DNA from: an uncultured Actinomycetes bacterium
GTDB taxonomy: Bacteria; Actinomycetota; Geothermincolia; Fen-727; JACVIW01
Assembly: GCA_937127245.1 (NCBI GenBank)
Contig: CAKZLU010000033.1
Coordinates: 1-64,000, forward strand
DNA length: 64,000 nt
Direction: 5' to 3'
In this document: one piece after another, positions 37,209-45,253 of the stretch
Position numbering within the stretch: position 1 is the stretch's first letter
How the letters are laid out: every line of letters starts with the position of its first letter
Translations under genes and position numbers: made by a program
Notes under the pieces: generated by a model
Seen by the model: the letters and a program-made list of their open reading frames with translations, nothing else
Told to the model about the DNA's origin: nothing
Databases searched by the model: none

Positions 37209-37955
37209 TCACCAGCCCGGTTTGATATGTCCACGATTTGCGACTGCCCACAGAACAGTAATGATTGGCGTCATCACGGCTCCAAGGGTTACGCATCCAA
37301 GAGCTAATCTGAAAAGAAATACCCTCCGCAGTTCTGGCCAAGTAAGATTCCTTGTGGCTTTTTTACTTTTCACGAAGAATTTGCGAAGGGTTCTTTGCTC
37401 GAGCGTGGAAAGGGCGGGCGTGTCTTTTCTTTCCATTATTGTGGCTCTGTAGACGAGCGTGAAGACAAACACGGCAAGGAATACGTACAGAAGATTGAAA
37501 ACGGGAATATCGAGGAAGTAGAAGTTCTTTGCGTTCCACACCCACCAGTGGTTTGTTATTCCGACCGGCTCGGCGAGGAGGTAGAAAATTAGCGCGATGC
37601 AGCCAGCTATCGATGATCGGACATATGGATTCTGCTTACCAGCGGTTGACTCAGCGATTATGTAAGAAGAAGCCACCGTTATTGTCCACAGAATAAGCGC
37701 GGCGAGAGGAACAACACCGAGCCATATAATGTAGCCACCGAGCGGATAATGTTTATAGTAATTGTTAATCGAATACCAGTAATAGTTCTTCAAACCGCAA
37801 ATGACGAACGTTGTCTCCAGCGCCAGTCCGAAAAGGAAGGAGCCGTACGCGAACGCACGCGCTCGGCTTCTACCCAGAGTTCTGATCAACCCGTAGTAAA
37901 AAAAGGGAAAGAGAATAAGCATACTTGCGTCAAATACAATCGTGTTGGCTTTCAA
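37209..37955 (-). CDS. Multi-pass membrane protein (possibly carotenoid-synthesis-like)
   Basis: The 248-residue product has about seven hydrophobic segments. Sequence such as FLFGLALETTFVICGLKNYY and KNFYFLDIPVFNLLYVFLAV faintly recalls the DUF422/CruF carotenoid membrane proteins, which keep an xxIPxxN motif in this position. However, the conserved Glu-rich motifs of that family are not clear and no carotenoid genes are near, so I leave the function open. It starts with TTG, overlapping the stop of the upstream gene by 4 bases, with GAGAGG 8 bases before, so the pair is translationally coupled. Confidence 0.6.
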   Translation of the reverse strand: MKANTIVFDASMLILFPFFYYGLIRTLGRSRARAFAYGSFLFGLALETTFVICGLKNYYWYSINNYYKHYPLGGYIIWLGVVPLAALILWTITVASSYIIAESTAGKQNPYVRSSIAGCIALIFYLLAEPVGITNHWWVWNAKNFYFLDIPVFNLLYVFLAVFVFTLVYRATIMERKDTPALSTLEQRTLRKFFVKSKKATRNLTWPELRRVFLFRLALGCVTLGAVMTPIITVLWAVANRGHIKPGW

Positions 37956-38575
37956 TGGCTTTTCCTCTCTCTGCGTATTCGGCCGATAGCAATGCCGCCT
38001 ATGATGGCTATTGCGGCTGTGAGCAAAATAAGGTACAGTTGAAATCCTCTTTGGCTTATTGATCTGGCAAGATTTGAAAGGTTACCTATGCCTTTCGTCT
38101 GAAGTGGGAGAACCTTTTTCTTTTTCTTCTGTTTCTCAGTTTTCGTTTCTTCCGATGCTTTCCCTTCGGGTGCGGTTTGTGGCTTCTGCGGGGTTATTTT
38201 CACTTCTCCAGGTTGCTGGTATAAAGGAGCCATCGACGGGAATTTGATTTTCTGGTTAAGAGCAATTAAATTATTCTCCTCCGCACCCAAGGAAGTGGGA
38301 ATTTCGGACGCTAAAACGGGAAAATCATTTGATTCATCCGAAAGCACGCTTGGAATTGCACTTTTTTTGCTCTGGCTCGGCTTCTCAAGTATATTCTTGG
38401 GATTTCTCGCAAGTTCGACAGATATAAAACCAAGCACAAGCAGCAAAAGAGCCACAAGAATTGAGATAATGAGAGCGATCGTCGCACCCCTTTTTACCAT
38501 TTTCCTGTTCGGTTCCTCTTCTATCAGGTTTATGAATGATTTGTACTGCTCGAGTTCTATACGTTTATTGGCCAT
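37952..38575 (-). CDS. Bitopic membrane protein with low-complexity linker, unknown function
   Basis: The 207-residue product has two membrane segments, ATIALIISILVALLLLVLGF (near residue 32) and LYLILLTAAIAIIGGIAIGR at the C-terminus. They are joined by about 110 residues rich in Pro, Ser, Lys and Glu (KPQTAPEGKASEETKTEKQK). Both ends are predicted to be cytoplasmic, with the linker outside. I know no family. It is coupled to the membrane protein at 37209 by a 4-base overlap. The upstream AAGGGA lies 10 bases before the ATG. Confidence 0.6.
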   Translation of the reverse strand: MANKRIELEQYKSFINLIEEEPNRKMVKRGATIALIISILVALLLLVLGFISVELARNPKNILEKPSQSKKSAIPSVLSDESNDFPVLASEIPTSLGAEENNLIALNQKIKFPSMAPLYQQPGEVKITPQKPQTAPEGKASEETKTEKQKKKKKVLPLQTKGIGNLSNLARSISQRGFQLYLILLTAAIAIIGGIAIGRIRRERKSH

Positions 38576-38815
38576 TGTTTCTAAGTCCCTTTCTCAAGTC
38601 TTAATCGAAGTATACCAATCTTCCTGCTATTTTGGGGCCTGTGAATTTCATATTATAACGGTGGTTAGCGCGAAGCGGTCAACCTGGCATGATTTTCTGA
38701 CCGGTACGAAAAGCGAAACGGTTTGCGTAGATGCCGTAACCCTCGTTTCATCTGCCGACGGGGATTTAATATATAATTGCCCTGATTGAGTTAATAAATT
38801 TCGTCTTCTTGACGG

Positions 38816-39241
38816 GTGGAAGTCTTGGTTGGTTCGAAAAACAATATTAGGGTTTTGCTTGCCAAAGTGGGGCTTGACGGTCATGACAGGGGTGCCTTGA
38901 TTGTTGGTCAAGCCTTAAGGGATGCCGGCATGGAGGTTATTTACACGGGACTTAAGCAGACCTGCGAGTCTGTGGTGGAGGCTGCAGTTGAGGAAGACGT
39001 GGATGTGCTCGGAATAAGCATTCTCTCTGGCGCTCATATGGCGCTGATTCCGATAATCACCCAAATGCTCAAAGACAGGGGCGCTGAGGATATCAAGGTT
39101 ATTGCGGGAGGCATAATACCCAGAGATGACGCGCAGGAACTTGTCAGTAAACACGGTGTCAGGGCGGTATTCGGGCCCGGGACTGATACCAAAGAGATAG
39201 TGGAATTTATCGAAAAGATTGTAAAAGGTGAGAGAATTTGA
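38816..39241 (+). CDS. Cobalamin-binding small subunit of an acyl-CoA mutase
   Basis: This 141-residue B12-binding domain matches the C-terminal part of methylmalonyl-CoA mutase made as a separate subunit. IRVLLAKVGLDGHDRGALIV contains the DGHDRG motif, whose His23 replaces the cobalamin base ligand. LGISILSGAHMALIPIITQM and then VIAGGIIPRDDAQELVSKHG complete the S-x-L and GG motifs. GTG 38816 is used; TTG 38825, with GGGTGG before it, is an alternative. It overlaps meaB by 4 bases and heads the operon that ends with the mutase large subunit at 45254, its probable partner. Confidence 0.9.
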   Translation: MEVLVGSKNNIRVLLAKVGLDGHDRGALIVGQALRDAGMEVIYTGLKQTCESVVEAAVEEDVDVLGISILSGAHMALIPIITQMLKDRGAEDIKVIAGGIIPRDDAQELVSKHGVRAVFGPGTDTKEIVEFIEKIVKGERI

Positions 39242-40209
39242 GCGATCTTATTGATTCACTGTACAGAGGACTTCTTCAGGGGGACAGAAGATCAGCCGCT
39301 CGACTCATAACAATGATTGAGAATGGTGACCCGCTCTCAATTGGAGTCGTGAAGGAACTCCACAGGCACTCCGGAAAAGCGCAAATAGTTGGGCTTACCG
39401 GGCTTCCCGGTTCTGGTAAGAGCACCCTTGCCTGCGGGCTTGCCAAGAAATACAGGGAGTACGGCAAGACCGTTGGAATAATAGCCGTTGACCCCACAAG
39501 CCCTTTCACCGGTGGCGCGCTTCTCGGGGACAGAATAAGAATGCAGGAACTGGCCGGAGACCCAGGCGTGTTCATAAGGAGCATGGGCTCAAGAGGCGCT
39601 CTGGGCGGTCTTGCCACCGCTACCAATGACGTGATCAATATCCTGGATGCTTTTGGAATGGATGTTATCATCGTGGAGACTGTTGGTGCTGGGCAGGTTG
39701 AGGTTGAGATTGTGAAGTACGCCCATACCTGCGTGGTGGTCACAATGCCGGGCGGGGGGGACGAAATCCAGGCGATAAAAGCGGGAATACTTGAAATCGG
39801 TGATATATTTGTTGTCAACAAGGCGGACAAAGAAGGCTCTTCCCGTACGGTTGCCGACCTCGAGATGATGCTCGAGATGAAGCCCGGATTTGACGAAGCG
39901 CCATGGAAGCAACCTGTCATTCAGACGGTTGCTACGAACAGTCAAGGAATTGATGAGTTACACGAAGCGCTCGATAATCACTGGCGCTTTCTTAACGAAA
40001 CGGGAAAACTTGAAGAAAAGACCTCCGAAAGAATGAAAGCTGAGTTAATAGAAGTGCTGAACTCAAAGGTTTCAATTGCCGCAAGCAAGGCGCTCTCTGA
40101 AGATCCAAAATGCAGGGAGGTCCTCACCAGACTCATAAAAAGAGAGATTGATCCTCACAGCGCTGCGGACCAGGTAGCCAAGTATCTAATAAAGGGTGCT
40201 TCGCAGTAA
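39238..40209 (+). CDS. meaB: MeaB/ArgK-type mutase-associated GTPase
   Basis: This 323-residue G3E GTPase protects and reloads adenosylcobalamin mutases. Walker A is GLTGLPGSGKSTLACGLAKK (near residue 52). Further motifs are IIAVDPTSPFTGGALLGDRI, MDVIIVETVGAGQVEVEI (switch II) and IFVVNKADKEGS (NKxD). The start is TTG, overlapping the stop of the B12-binding subunit gene, so translation is coupled. Its location with the mutase genes identifies the client as the large subunit at 45254, and perhaps also the mutase at 62771. Confidence 0.95.
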   Translation: MSDLIDSLYRGLLQGDRRSAARLITMIENGDPLSIGVVKELHRHSGKAQIVGLTGLPGSGKSTLACGLAKKYREYGKTVGIIAVDPTSPFTGGALLGDRIRMQELAGDPGVFIRSMGSRGALGGLATATNDVINILDAFGMDVIIVETVGAGQVEVEIVKYAHTCVVVTMPGGGDEIQAIKAGILEIGDIFVVNKADKEGSSRTVADLEMMLEMKPGFDEAPWKQPVIQTVATNSQGIDELHEALDNHWRFLNETGKLEEKTSERMKAELIEVLNSKVSIAASKALSEDPKCREVLTRLIKREIDPHSAADQVAKYLIKGASQ

Positions 40210-40231
40210 ATCTCTTAAGGAAATATGCGGC

Positions 40232-41578
40232 ATGAGTCTTACAAGCGGTACCTGGATAATACACGCGAAAAAAGCGTTAAGGGAGATCGTTGCTGACCCT
40301 TCAAGAATTAGTGACGATCCGGAGGTTCTCATTTCTTATCTCGAACCGGGAAACGAGTTTCCAAACCTTTTCGCTGTGGTCTTCCCAAGGTCTGTGGAGG
40401 AAGTGAAACTGATACTCTCCTGCGCAGGATCTTTCGGGTTTTCCATATGCACTCCTCTGCCGTGGGGACTTAACCCACCTCGACTGGGATGTGTTCTGGA
40501 TTTCCGGTTCATGAACCGAATTTTGAGCATTGATGAAAGAAATCTTTTCATGGAAATAGAGCCAGGTGTAACTTGGGAGCAGGCGCTGGATGCTTTGAAG
40601 AATCTAAATATAAGAATAGCTTTGCCCGCCGCCGCAATGTCTCCATACGTTCTTGATTACGCGATGAACATGGGCGTTTATCTCTCAAGCGTAACGCACA
40701 AGACGCGCCAAATAGCCACGTTTCATGCTATCCTGGCGGATGGCAGGGATTACAGAAGCGGTTCTGATGCTCTTCCCACCTCAACAGCTCACTGGCGCGA
40801 GGACGGTGGCCCGAATATAAGTAAAGTATTCTTTGGTTCTTGGAACACGTTCGGGATAGTTGTGGGAGCTTTTCTATATCTTTATCCCCGTTTCGAGGCT
40901 CGAAAGGTTCTTCAGTTCGGGTTTAACACCATTGACGGGGCGCTAAAAGTGGCTGCTCGAATATCAAGAGGGGAGATTCCCTTAGAAATTGCCGTTCTTT
41001 CCCGATCAAGAGCGCTTATGAAAGCCGGGATTTCCGAAGAGGGAGAAAATCATTCTCCTCCCTGGGTCATGCTTCTTGGGCTTGAGGGAACTGAAATTCT
41101 CGTCAGCTATTATGAAAAGAGAACCCTTGAACTCATTGAGTCTCTCGGCATAAGCACGATGGACGTGCCGAAGCGTATTTCGGAAAAACTTGATTCCTCT
41201 CTGGTGATACCGTGGTATTCAGGAAGATTTTCCTTAGGGTTTTACACGAACTTGAGGTCGGCAAAGCGTTTCTATTATCTCGTAAGAGACAAGTTAAAAA
41301 GGACAGGGGAGCTTTCGCTTGCCGTCATACCGATATCAGGTGGTGCATCATGCTTTATGCACTTTGAGATAATTAACCCCGCCGAAGATTTTGAAAGGAT
41401 AATAAAGCCTTTCTTGAGGCGACTTGCGGATGAAGGCGCTTTCTTCCCGGCTCCAACAGGACCTCTTGCTTCTCACATTCTCGGGAAGCAGCCTGAATAC
41501 AAGAATCTGGTGAAAAGCATCAAGGAAGTCTTAGATCCGTTATCCATTCTGAATGCGGGTCAAATCCTGGAGGTATAA
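40232..41578 (+). CDS. FAD-binding oxidase subunit, GlcE-like
   Basis: This protein of about 448 residues belongs to the PCMH-type FAD-binding family, but the binding motifs are reduced: FAVVFPRSVEEVKLILSCAG, then ICTPLPWGLNPPRLGCVLDF and RNLFMEIEPGVTWEQALDAL are recognisable, while the glycine-rich STGG loop is missing. The C-terminus ends SIKEVLDPLSILNAGQIL, as in GlcD-type proteins. The set FAD (this), Fe-S (41580) and FAD (42830) parallels glycolate oxidase GlcDEF, in which the weaker FAD subunit is GlcE. The ATG at 40232 has AAGGAA upstream. A longer frame from 40196 overlaps meaB. Confidence 0.8.
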   Translation: MSLTSGTWIIHAKKALREIVADPSRISDDPEVLISYLEPGNEFPNLFAVVFPRSVEEVKLILSCAGSFGFSICTPLPWGLNPPRLGCVLDFRFMNRILSIDERNLFMEIEPGVTWEQALDALKNLNIRIALPAAAMSPYVLDYAMNMGVYLSSVTHKTRQIATFHAILADGRDYRSGSDALPTSTAHWREDGGPNISKVFFGSWNTFGIVVGAFLYLYPRFEARKVLQFGFNTIDGALKVAARISRGEIPLEIAVLSRSRALMKAGISEEGENHSPPWVMLLGLEGTEILVSYYEKRTLELIESLGISTMDVPKRISEKLDSSLVIPWYSGRFSLGFYTNLRSAKRFYYLVRDKLKRTGELSLAVIPISGGASCFMHFEIINPAEDFERIIKPFLRRLADEGAFFPAPTGPLASHILGKQPEYKNLVKSIKEVLDPLSILNAGQILEV

Positions 41579-41579
41579 G

Positions 41580-42800
41580 GTGTCCGATATCACAAGGAAC
41601 CCGTATAATCCCTTGCTTCAGGTCCAGAAGGATGCCTACCGGTGCGGCAAATGTATGCTGTGCAAATGGATAGACCATTCCATTATGAGGGATTCTAAGT
41701 TCGCTGAGATTTGCCCTTCCGGCTCTCGTTTCAAGTTCGAATCATATTACGCCTCCGGAAAGCAGGAAATCGCCAGAGGGCTGCTTGATGGGTCTTTAGA
41801 TTATTCCGAACGCCTGCTTCACATACTCTACACATGCACCGAGTGTGGCGCATGTCAAGCAATATGCTCAAATATATGCGACAGGAACCCATTAAAGACT
41901 ATTGTTGCCTTAAGAGAGAAGGCATTCAGGGATGGAGTCGCTCCCATTAAAGAGCATGAGCCGCTTTTCTCTTCTATGAGGAATTACGGCAATCCGTGGC
42001 AGCAGCCATCTTACAGGAAGAACAGGTGGGCAAAGGGGTTAAATTTACTTGATGCCACAAGGGAAAGGGTTGATTTCCTTTACTTCACTGGTTGCACAAC
42101 GGCATATGACCCTGTATTAAAAGAGACGGCGAAGGCGACTGTTGAAATTCTCTCAGCCGCTAATTTAAAAGTGGGTATTTTGGGGGAGAATGAGCCATGT
42201 TGTGGAAGCACCATGTTAAGGGTTGGTGATTTCGAAAGCTTCAGCGCGCTTGCCCATGAGAACATCGGGATACTGAACAAGATTTCCACGGAGAAGATTG
42301 TTACTTCCTGCGCGGGCTGCAATTCCACCCTCAGAGAGGATTATCCGGAAATCGGAGATCTGAAGGCACGGGTTTTTCACTCGGTAGAGTTTATAGCTGA
42401 CCTCTTGAGGGAAGAAAGGCTGGTTTTCGAACGCTCTCGGAAAGCGCGGAGAAAGAGGTTGGTTACCTACCACGATCCGTGTCATTTGGGCAGGTATTGC
42501 GGGATATTCGACGCGCCCAGGGAAATAATCAGAGCAATTCCTGGTCTTGAGCTTGTGGAGATGCCTCGGAACATGGAAAACTCATTTTGCTGCGGTGCTG
42601 GCGCGGGTGTCAGGATTGCTTTTCCTGATTATGCGTTATGGGTTGCCGAGCGGAGGGTAGAGGAGGCGTTGAGCACGGGAGCTGAGTTGCTCATAACGGC
42701 ATGTCCTTTCTGCGAGCAAAATCTCTTACAGGCTGCTCAAGGAAAAATCCCTGTTGTTGACCTCATACTTCTTGTAAGGGATACCATGTCCCAGGCTTGA
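41580..42800 (+). CDS. Fe-S oxidoreductase, GlcF/HdrD/GlpC type
   Basis: This 406-residue subunit carries N-terminal cysteine clusters for iron-sulfur centres (CGKCMLCKWIDHS, CTECGACQAICSNICDR) and two CCG domains in the C-terminal half: CCGSTMLRVGDF, CAGCNSTLREDYP, then YHDPCHLGRYCG, CCGAGAGVRIAFP and CPFCEQNL. Such subunits pass electrons between a flavin partner and a membrane or soluble carrier. The GTG at 41580 has GGAGG 6 bases before it and lies one base past the previous stop. It is paralogous to the protein at 56788 (shared RNYxNPWQ motif). Confidence 0.9.
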   Translation: MSDITRNPYNPLLQVQKDAYRCGKCMLCKWIDHSIMRDSKFAEICPSGSRFKFESYYASGKQEIARGLLDGSLDYSERLLHILYTCTECGACQAICSNICDRNPLKTIVALREKAFRDGVAPIKEHEPLFSSMRNYGNPWQQPSYRKNRWAKGLNLLDATRERVDFLYFTGCTTAYDPVLKETAKATVEILSAANLKVGILGENEPCCGSTMLRVGDFESFSALAHENIGILNKISTEKIVTSCAGCNSTLREDYPEIGDLKARVFHSVEFIADLLREERLVFERSRKARRKRLVTYHDPCHLGRYCGIFDAPREIIRAIPGLELVEMPRNMENSFCCGAGAGVRIAFPDYALWVAERRVEEALSTGAELLITACPFCEQNLLQAAQGKIPVVDLILLVRDTMSQA

Positions 42801-42829
42801 GGTTTTAAAGACCTGTAGCGGAGGCTTTT

Positions 42830-44362
42830 ATGGCAAGGCGCGTTTTTGATACCTCGATAAAGCGGGTATATGAGGAAGTTGCCGAGGAGCTCAAAAAGAT
42901 ATGCGGAAAGGAATGGGTCTCGGGGGACGACGCCGTCCTGATAGCTTATTCGAGAGACCAGAGTCTTGAGATTGCAAAGTTCCCAAATCTCGTGGTGCTT
43001 CCTGAAACAACCGAGGAGGTTAGCGCAATTTGCAAGACCGCATATTCGTATTCTGTGCCCGTGACGCCCTGGTCAACCGGGGCGAATGTAGGGGGAGGTT
43101 GTATTCCACAGCGCGGAGGGATTATATGCGACTTAAGAAGAATGGACAAGATTGTCGATTTCGATGAAGAGAACATGTCCGTTACCATCCAGCCTGGCGT
43201 GACCTTCGGCAGGGTTTTCGTTGAGGCGGAAAAGAGGGGTTTAAGAAACATTTGCCCGAGCGCTCCCGCATCAGTCTCGATGCTGTCAAACTACCTGGAC
43301 AAGGGAGTATTCCAGATATCTAACAGATATGGGGTTGGCACTGATTCGATACTTGGACTTGAAATCGTTCTCCCTGATGGCTCAATAGTGAGGACAGGCA
43401 GCCTTTTCGATGAGAAATACGGGAGTATATGCGCCGAAGGACCAGGTCCTGACATATCAGGAATATTTCAAGGCTCAATGGGCGCATTTGGTATCTGCAC
43501 ACAAATGGTAGCGAGGCTTTATCCCTTATATCCGTATGAGGACATGGTCGTTGTCAAGTTCGACGAGGATGACCTTGAAGGTGTTAAGGAATTCCTGAGA
43601 AGAATCGCACGTGAAAACTGCACCCTCGATACCCTTCTCTTTCAGGATGCTTATCTTGGAATGGGACTCGGGGCTAACCAGGATGCCGCAGAGATACTGA
43701 GTATTCAGGTTCCCAGGCAGAACGCGATTATTTTTTACGGAGGTCAGACCGAGGAGGAACTGAAAATAAGAAGAGACCAGATAGACAAGGTGATTAAGGA
43801 GACCGGAGCACAGCTCGCTCCGGAGGGGATGCTTGAATTAATGAAAGAACTCCTTCCCTGGCGGAGGGTCTTCAAGATAATTCAACTTACTCCGAGAGTG
43901 CAGAGAATGACCGGTTCTTTCGAGCTTTTCTGGTTCAATATATCTATGGATCAAGCGCCTGGAATTGCCCGCGCTTTTCAAAGACTTGTAAGAAAATATT
44001 TCGCGCCCGCCGATCCCGAGAAATCAGACCGTCCTTTTCCGCCCGAGGAAGTCACCTTTTACCTTCAGCCACTCGAATACGGAAGGACGGGTATGCTCGA
44101 AATGGACGCTTACCCCAATCAAGGTGAGCCTGAGGGGGTCAAGAAGGGGCTAGCGCTTGCCAGGGAAGCCATTGAAATGATATGCGCCGAAGGTGGTTTC
44201 TTCGACAGACCCTACGGTGGGGAGGGTTCGGGGTTTGGGTGGATACAGACACCACTTTTGGGCACGTATTACGAAGTGTTGAAAAGCCTCAAGAAGAAGA
44301 TTGATCAAAAGAACATCATGAACCCTGGTCGGATGGGTATTCCATCGGAACCATTTGAGTAA
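42830..44362 (+). CDS. FAD-binding oxidase, GlcD-like
   Basis: This 510-residue flavoprotein has a full PCMH FAD-binding domain: LVVLPETTEEVSAICKTAYS, VPVTPWSTGANVGGGCIPQR, GIICDLRRMDKIVDFDEENM and VTIQPGVTFGRVFVEAEKRG. The C-terminal NIMNPGRMGIPS is also typical of the vanillyl-alcohol oxidase/GlcD group. Family members oxidise 2-hydroxy acids, phenols or aldehydes. The operon context suggests a 2-hydroxy acid or a product of the mutase pathway. It is the better conserved of the two FAD subunits and likely the catalytic one. The GCGGAGG site is 5 bases before the ATG. Confidence 0.9.
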   Translation: MARRVFDTSIKRVYEEVAEELKKICGKEWVSGDDAVLIAYSRDQSLEIAKFPNLVVLPETTEEVSAICKTAYSYSVPVTPWSTGANVGGGCIPQRGGIICDLRRMDKIVDFDEENMSVTIQPGVTFGRVFVEAEKRGLRNICPSAPASVSMLSNYLDKGVFQISNRYGVGTDSILGLEIVLPDGSIVRTGSLFDEKYGSICAEGPGPDISGIFQGSMGAFGICTQMVARLYPLYPYEDMVVVKFDEDDLEGVKEFLRRIARENCTLDTLLFQDAYLGMGLGANQDAAEILSIQVPRQNAIIFYGGQTEEELKIRRDQIDKVIKETGAQLAPEGMLELMKELLPWRRVFKIIQLTPRVQRMTGSFELFWFNISMDQAPGIARAFQRLVRKYFAPADPEKSDRPFPPEEVTFYLQPLEYGRTGMLEMDAYPNQGEPEGVKKGLALAREAIEMICAEGGFFDRPYGGEGSGFGWIQTPLLGTYYEVLKSLKKKIDQKNIMNPGRMGIPSEPFE

Positions 44363-44397
44363 ACATCCGGTTTGTGAATTGACCAAAAGGAGGACTG

Positions 44398-45171
44398 ATG
44401 GGGGAAGTCTGGAAAATAGAAAAGAGGGACAATGTGGCAATTCTCACGATCGATAAACCACCATTGAATCTTGTTGTTGTGGATGAAATTTATGAGTTGG
44501 GTGAGAAGATTAACGAATTAAGGATGGATGATAATGTCCGCTGCGTGGTTGTTACCGGAACGGGAAAGGCATTTATCGGCGGGGCAGACGTCAGCCAATT
44601 TCCAAAAATGGACCCGACAAGCGCAGCTTTTTCTTTGAAATCGGGTCACAGAGTGCTCAGGGAAATCGAGGAGATGGAGAAAGCAGTTATTGCGGCGGTT
44701 AACGGTTTTGCCCTCGGAGGCGGATGCGAGGTGGCCCTTGCCTGCGATATCAGGGTATGCTCGGAGAGCGCTAAATTCGGTCAGCTGGAGATAAATTACG
44801 GGATCATACCTGGATGGGGGGCGACTCAGAGGCTCGCGAGGATCGTTGGCTACGGGAGGGCCCGAGAACTGATTCTTACCGGCAGGATGATTGACGCACG
44901 CGAGGCATACCAAATAGGACTTGTGTCTCAAGTGATACCGGATGACAGGCTGCTTGATGAGGCGTTGAGCCTCGCAGGAATGCTGGCAGAGAAACCCCCC
45001 ATAGCGGTCGCGCTTGCAAAGGAGATGCTAAACGCATCAACGGAGTGCTCTCTTCCGGTTGGAGGTGGCTATGAGGCTCTTTCATGCGCGATAACCATGG
45101 GCACGGAGGATTGTTCTGAAGGGGTTAGGGCCTTCATCGAGAAGAGAAAGCCGGATTTCAAAGGAAAGTAA
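44398..45171 (+). CDS. Enoyl-CoA hydratase/isomerase family protein (crotonase)
   Basis: This 257-residue crotonase has the oxyanion-hole motifs VVTGTGKAFIGGADVSQFPK and VIAAVNGFALGGGCEVALAC. It also carries the expected active-site region KFGQLEINYGIIPGWGATQR, in which a Glu corresponds to a catalytic residue of hydratases. It hydrates enoyl-CoA or catalyses another crotonase reaction. It lies between the GlcD-like gene and the mutase gene on the same strand, implying that the mutase substrate or product passes through an enoyl- or hydroxyacyl-CoA stage. The AAGGAGG site is just before the ATG. Confidence 0.93.
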   Translation: MGEVWKIEKRDNVAILTIDKPPLNLVVVDEIYELGEKINELRMDDNVRCVVVTGTGKAFIGGADVSQFPKMDPTSAAFSLKSGHRVLREIEEMEKAVIAAVNGFALGGGCEVALACDIRVCSESAKFGQLEINYGIIPGWGATQRLARIVGYGRARELILTGRMIDAREAYQIGLVSQVIPDDRLLDEALSLAGMLAEKPPIAVALAKEMLNASTECSLPVGGGYEALSCAITMGTEDCSEGVRAFIEKRKPDFKGK

Positions 45172-45253
45172 ACTGCGGGAAAGTTCTCATTGGGATTTCA
45201 ACGGTTCAGACCGAGCAAATACTTTACTTTACTGATTCAGGGGTGCGAAAGAG

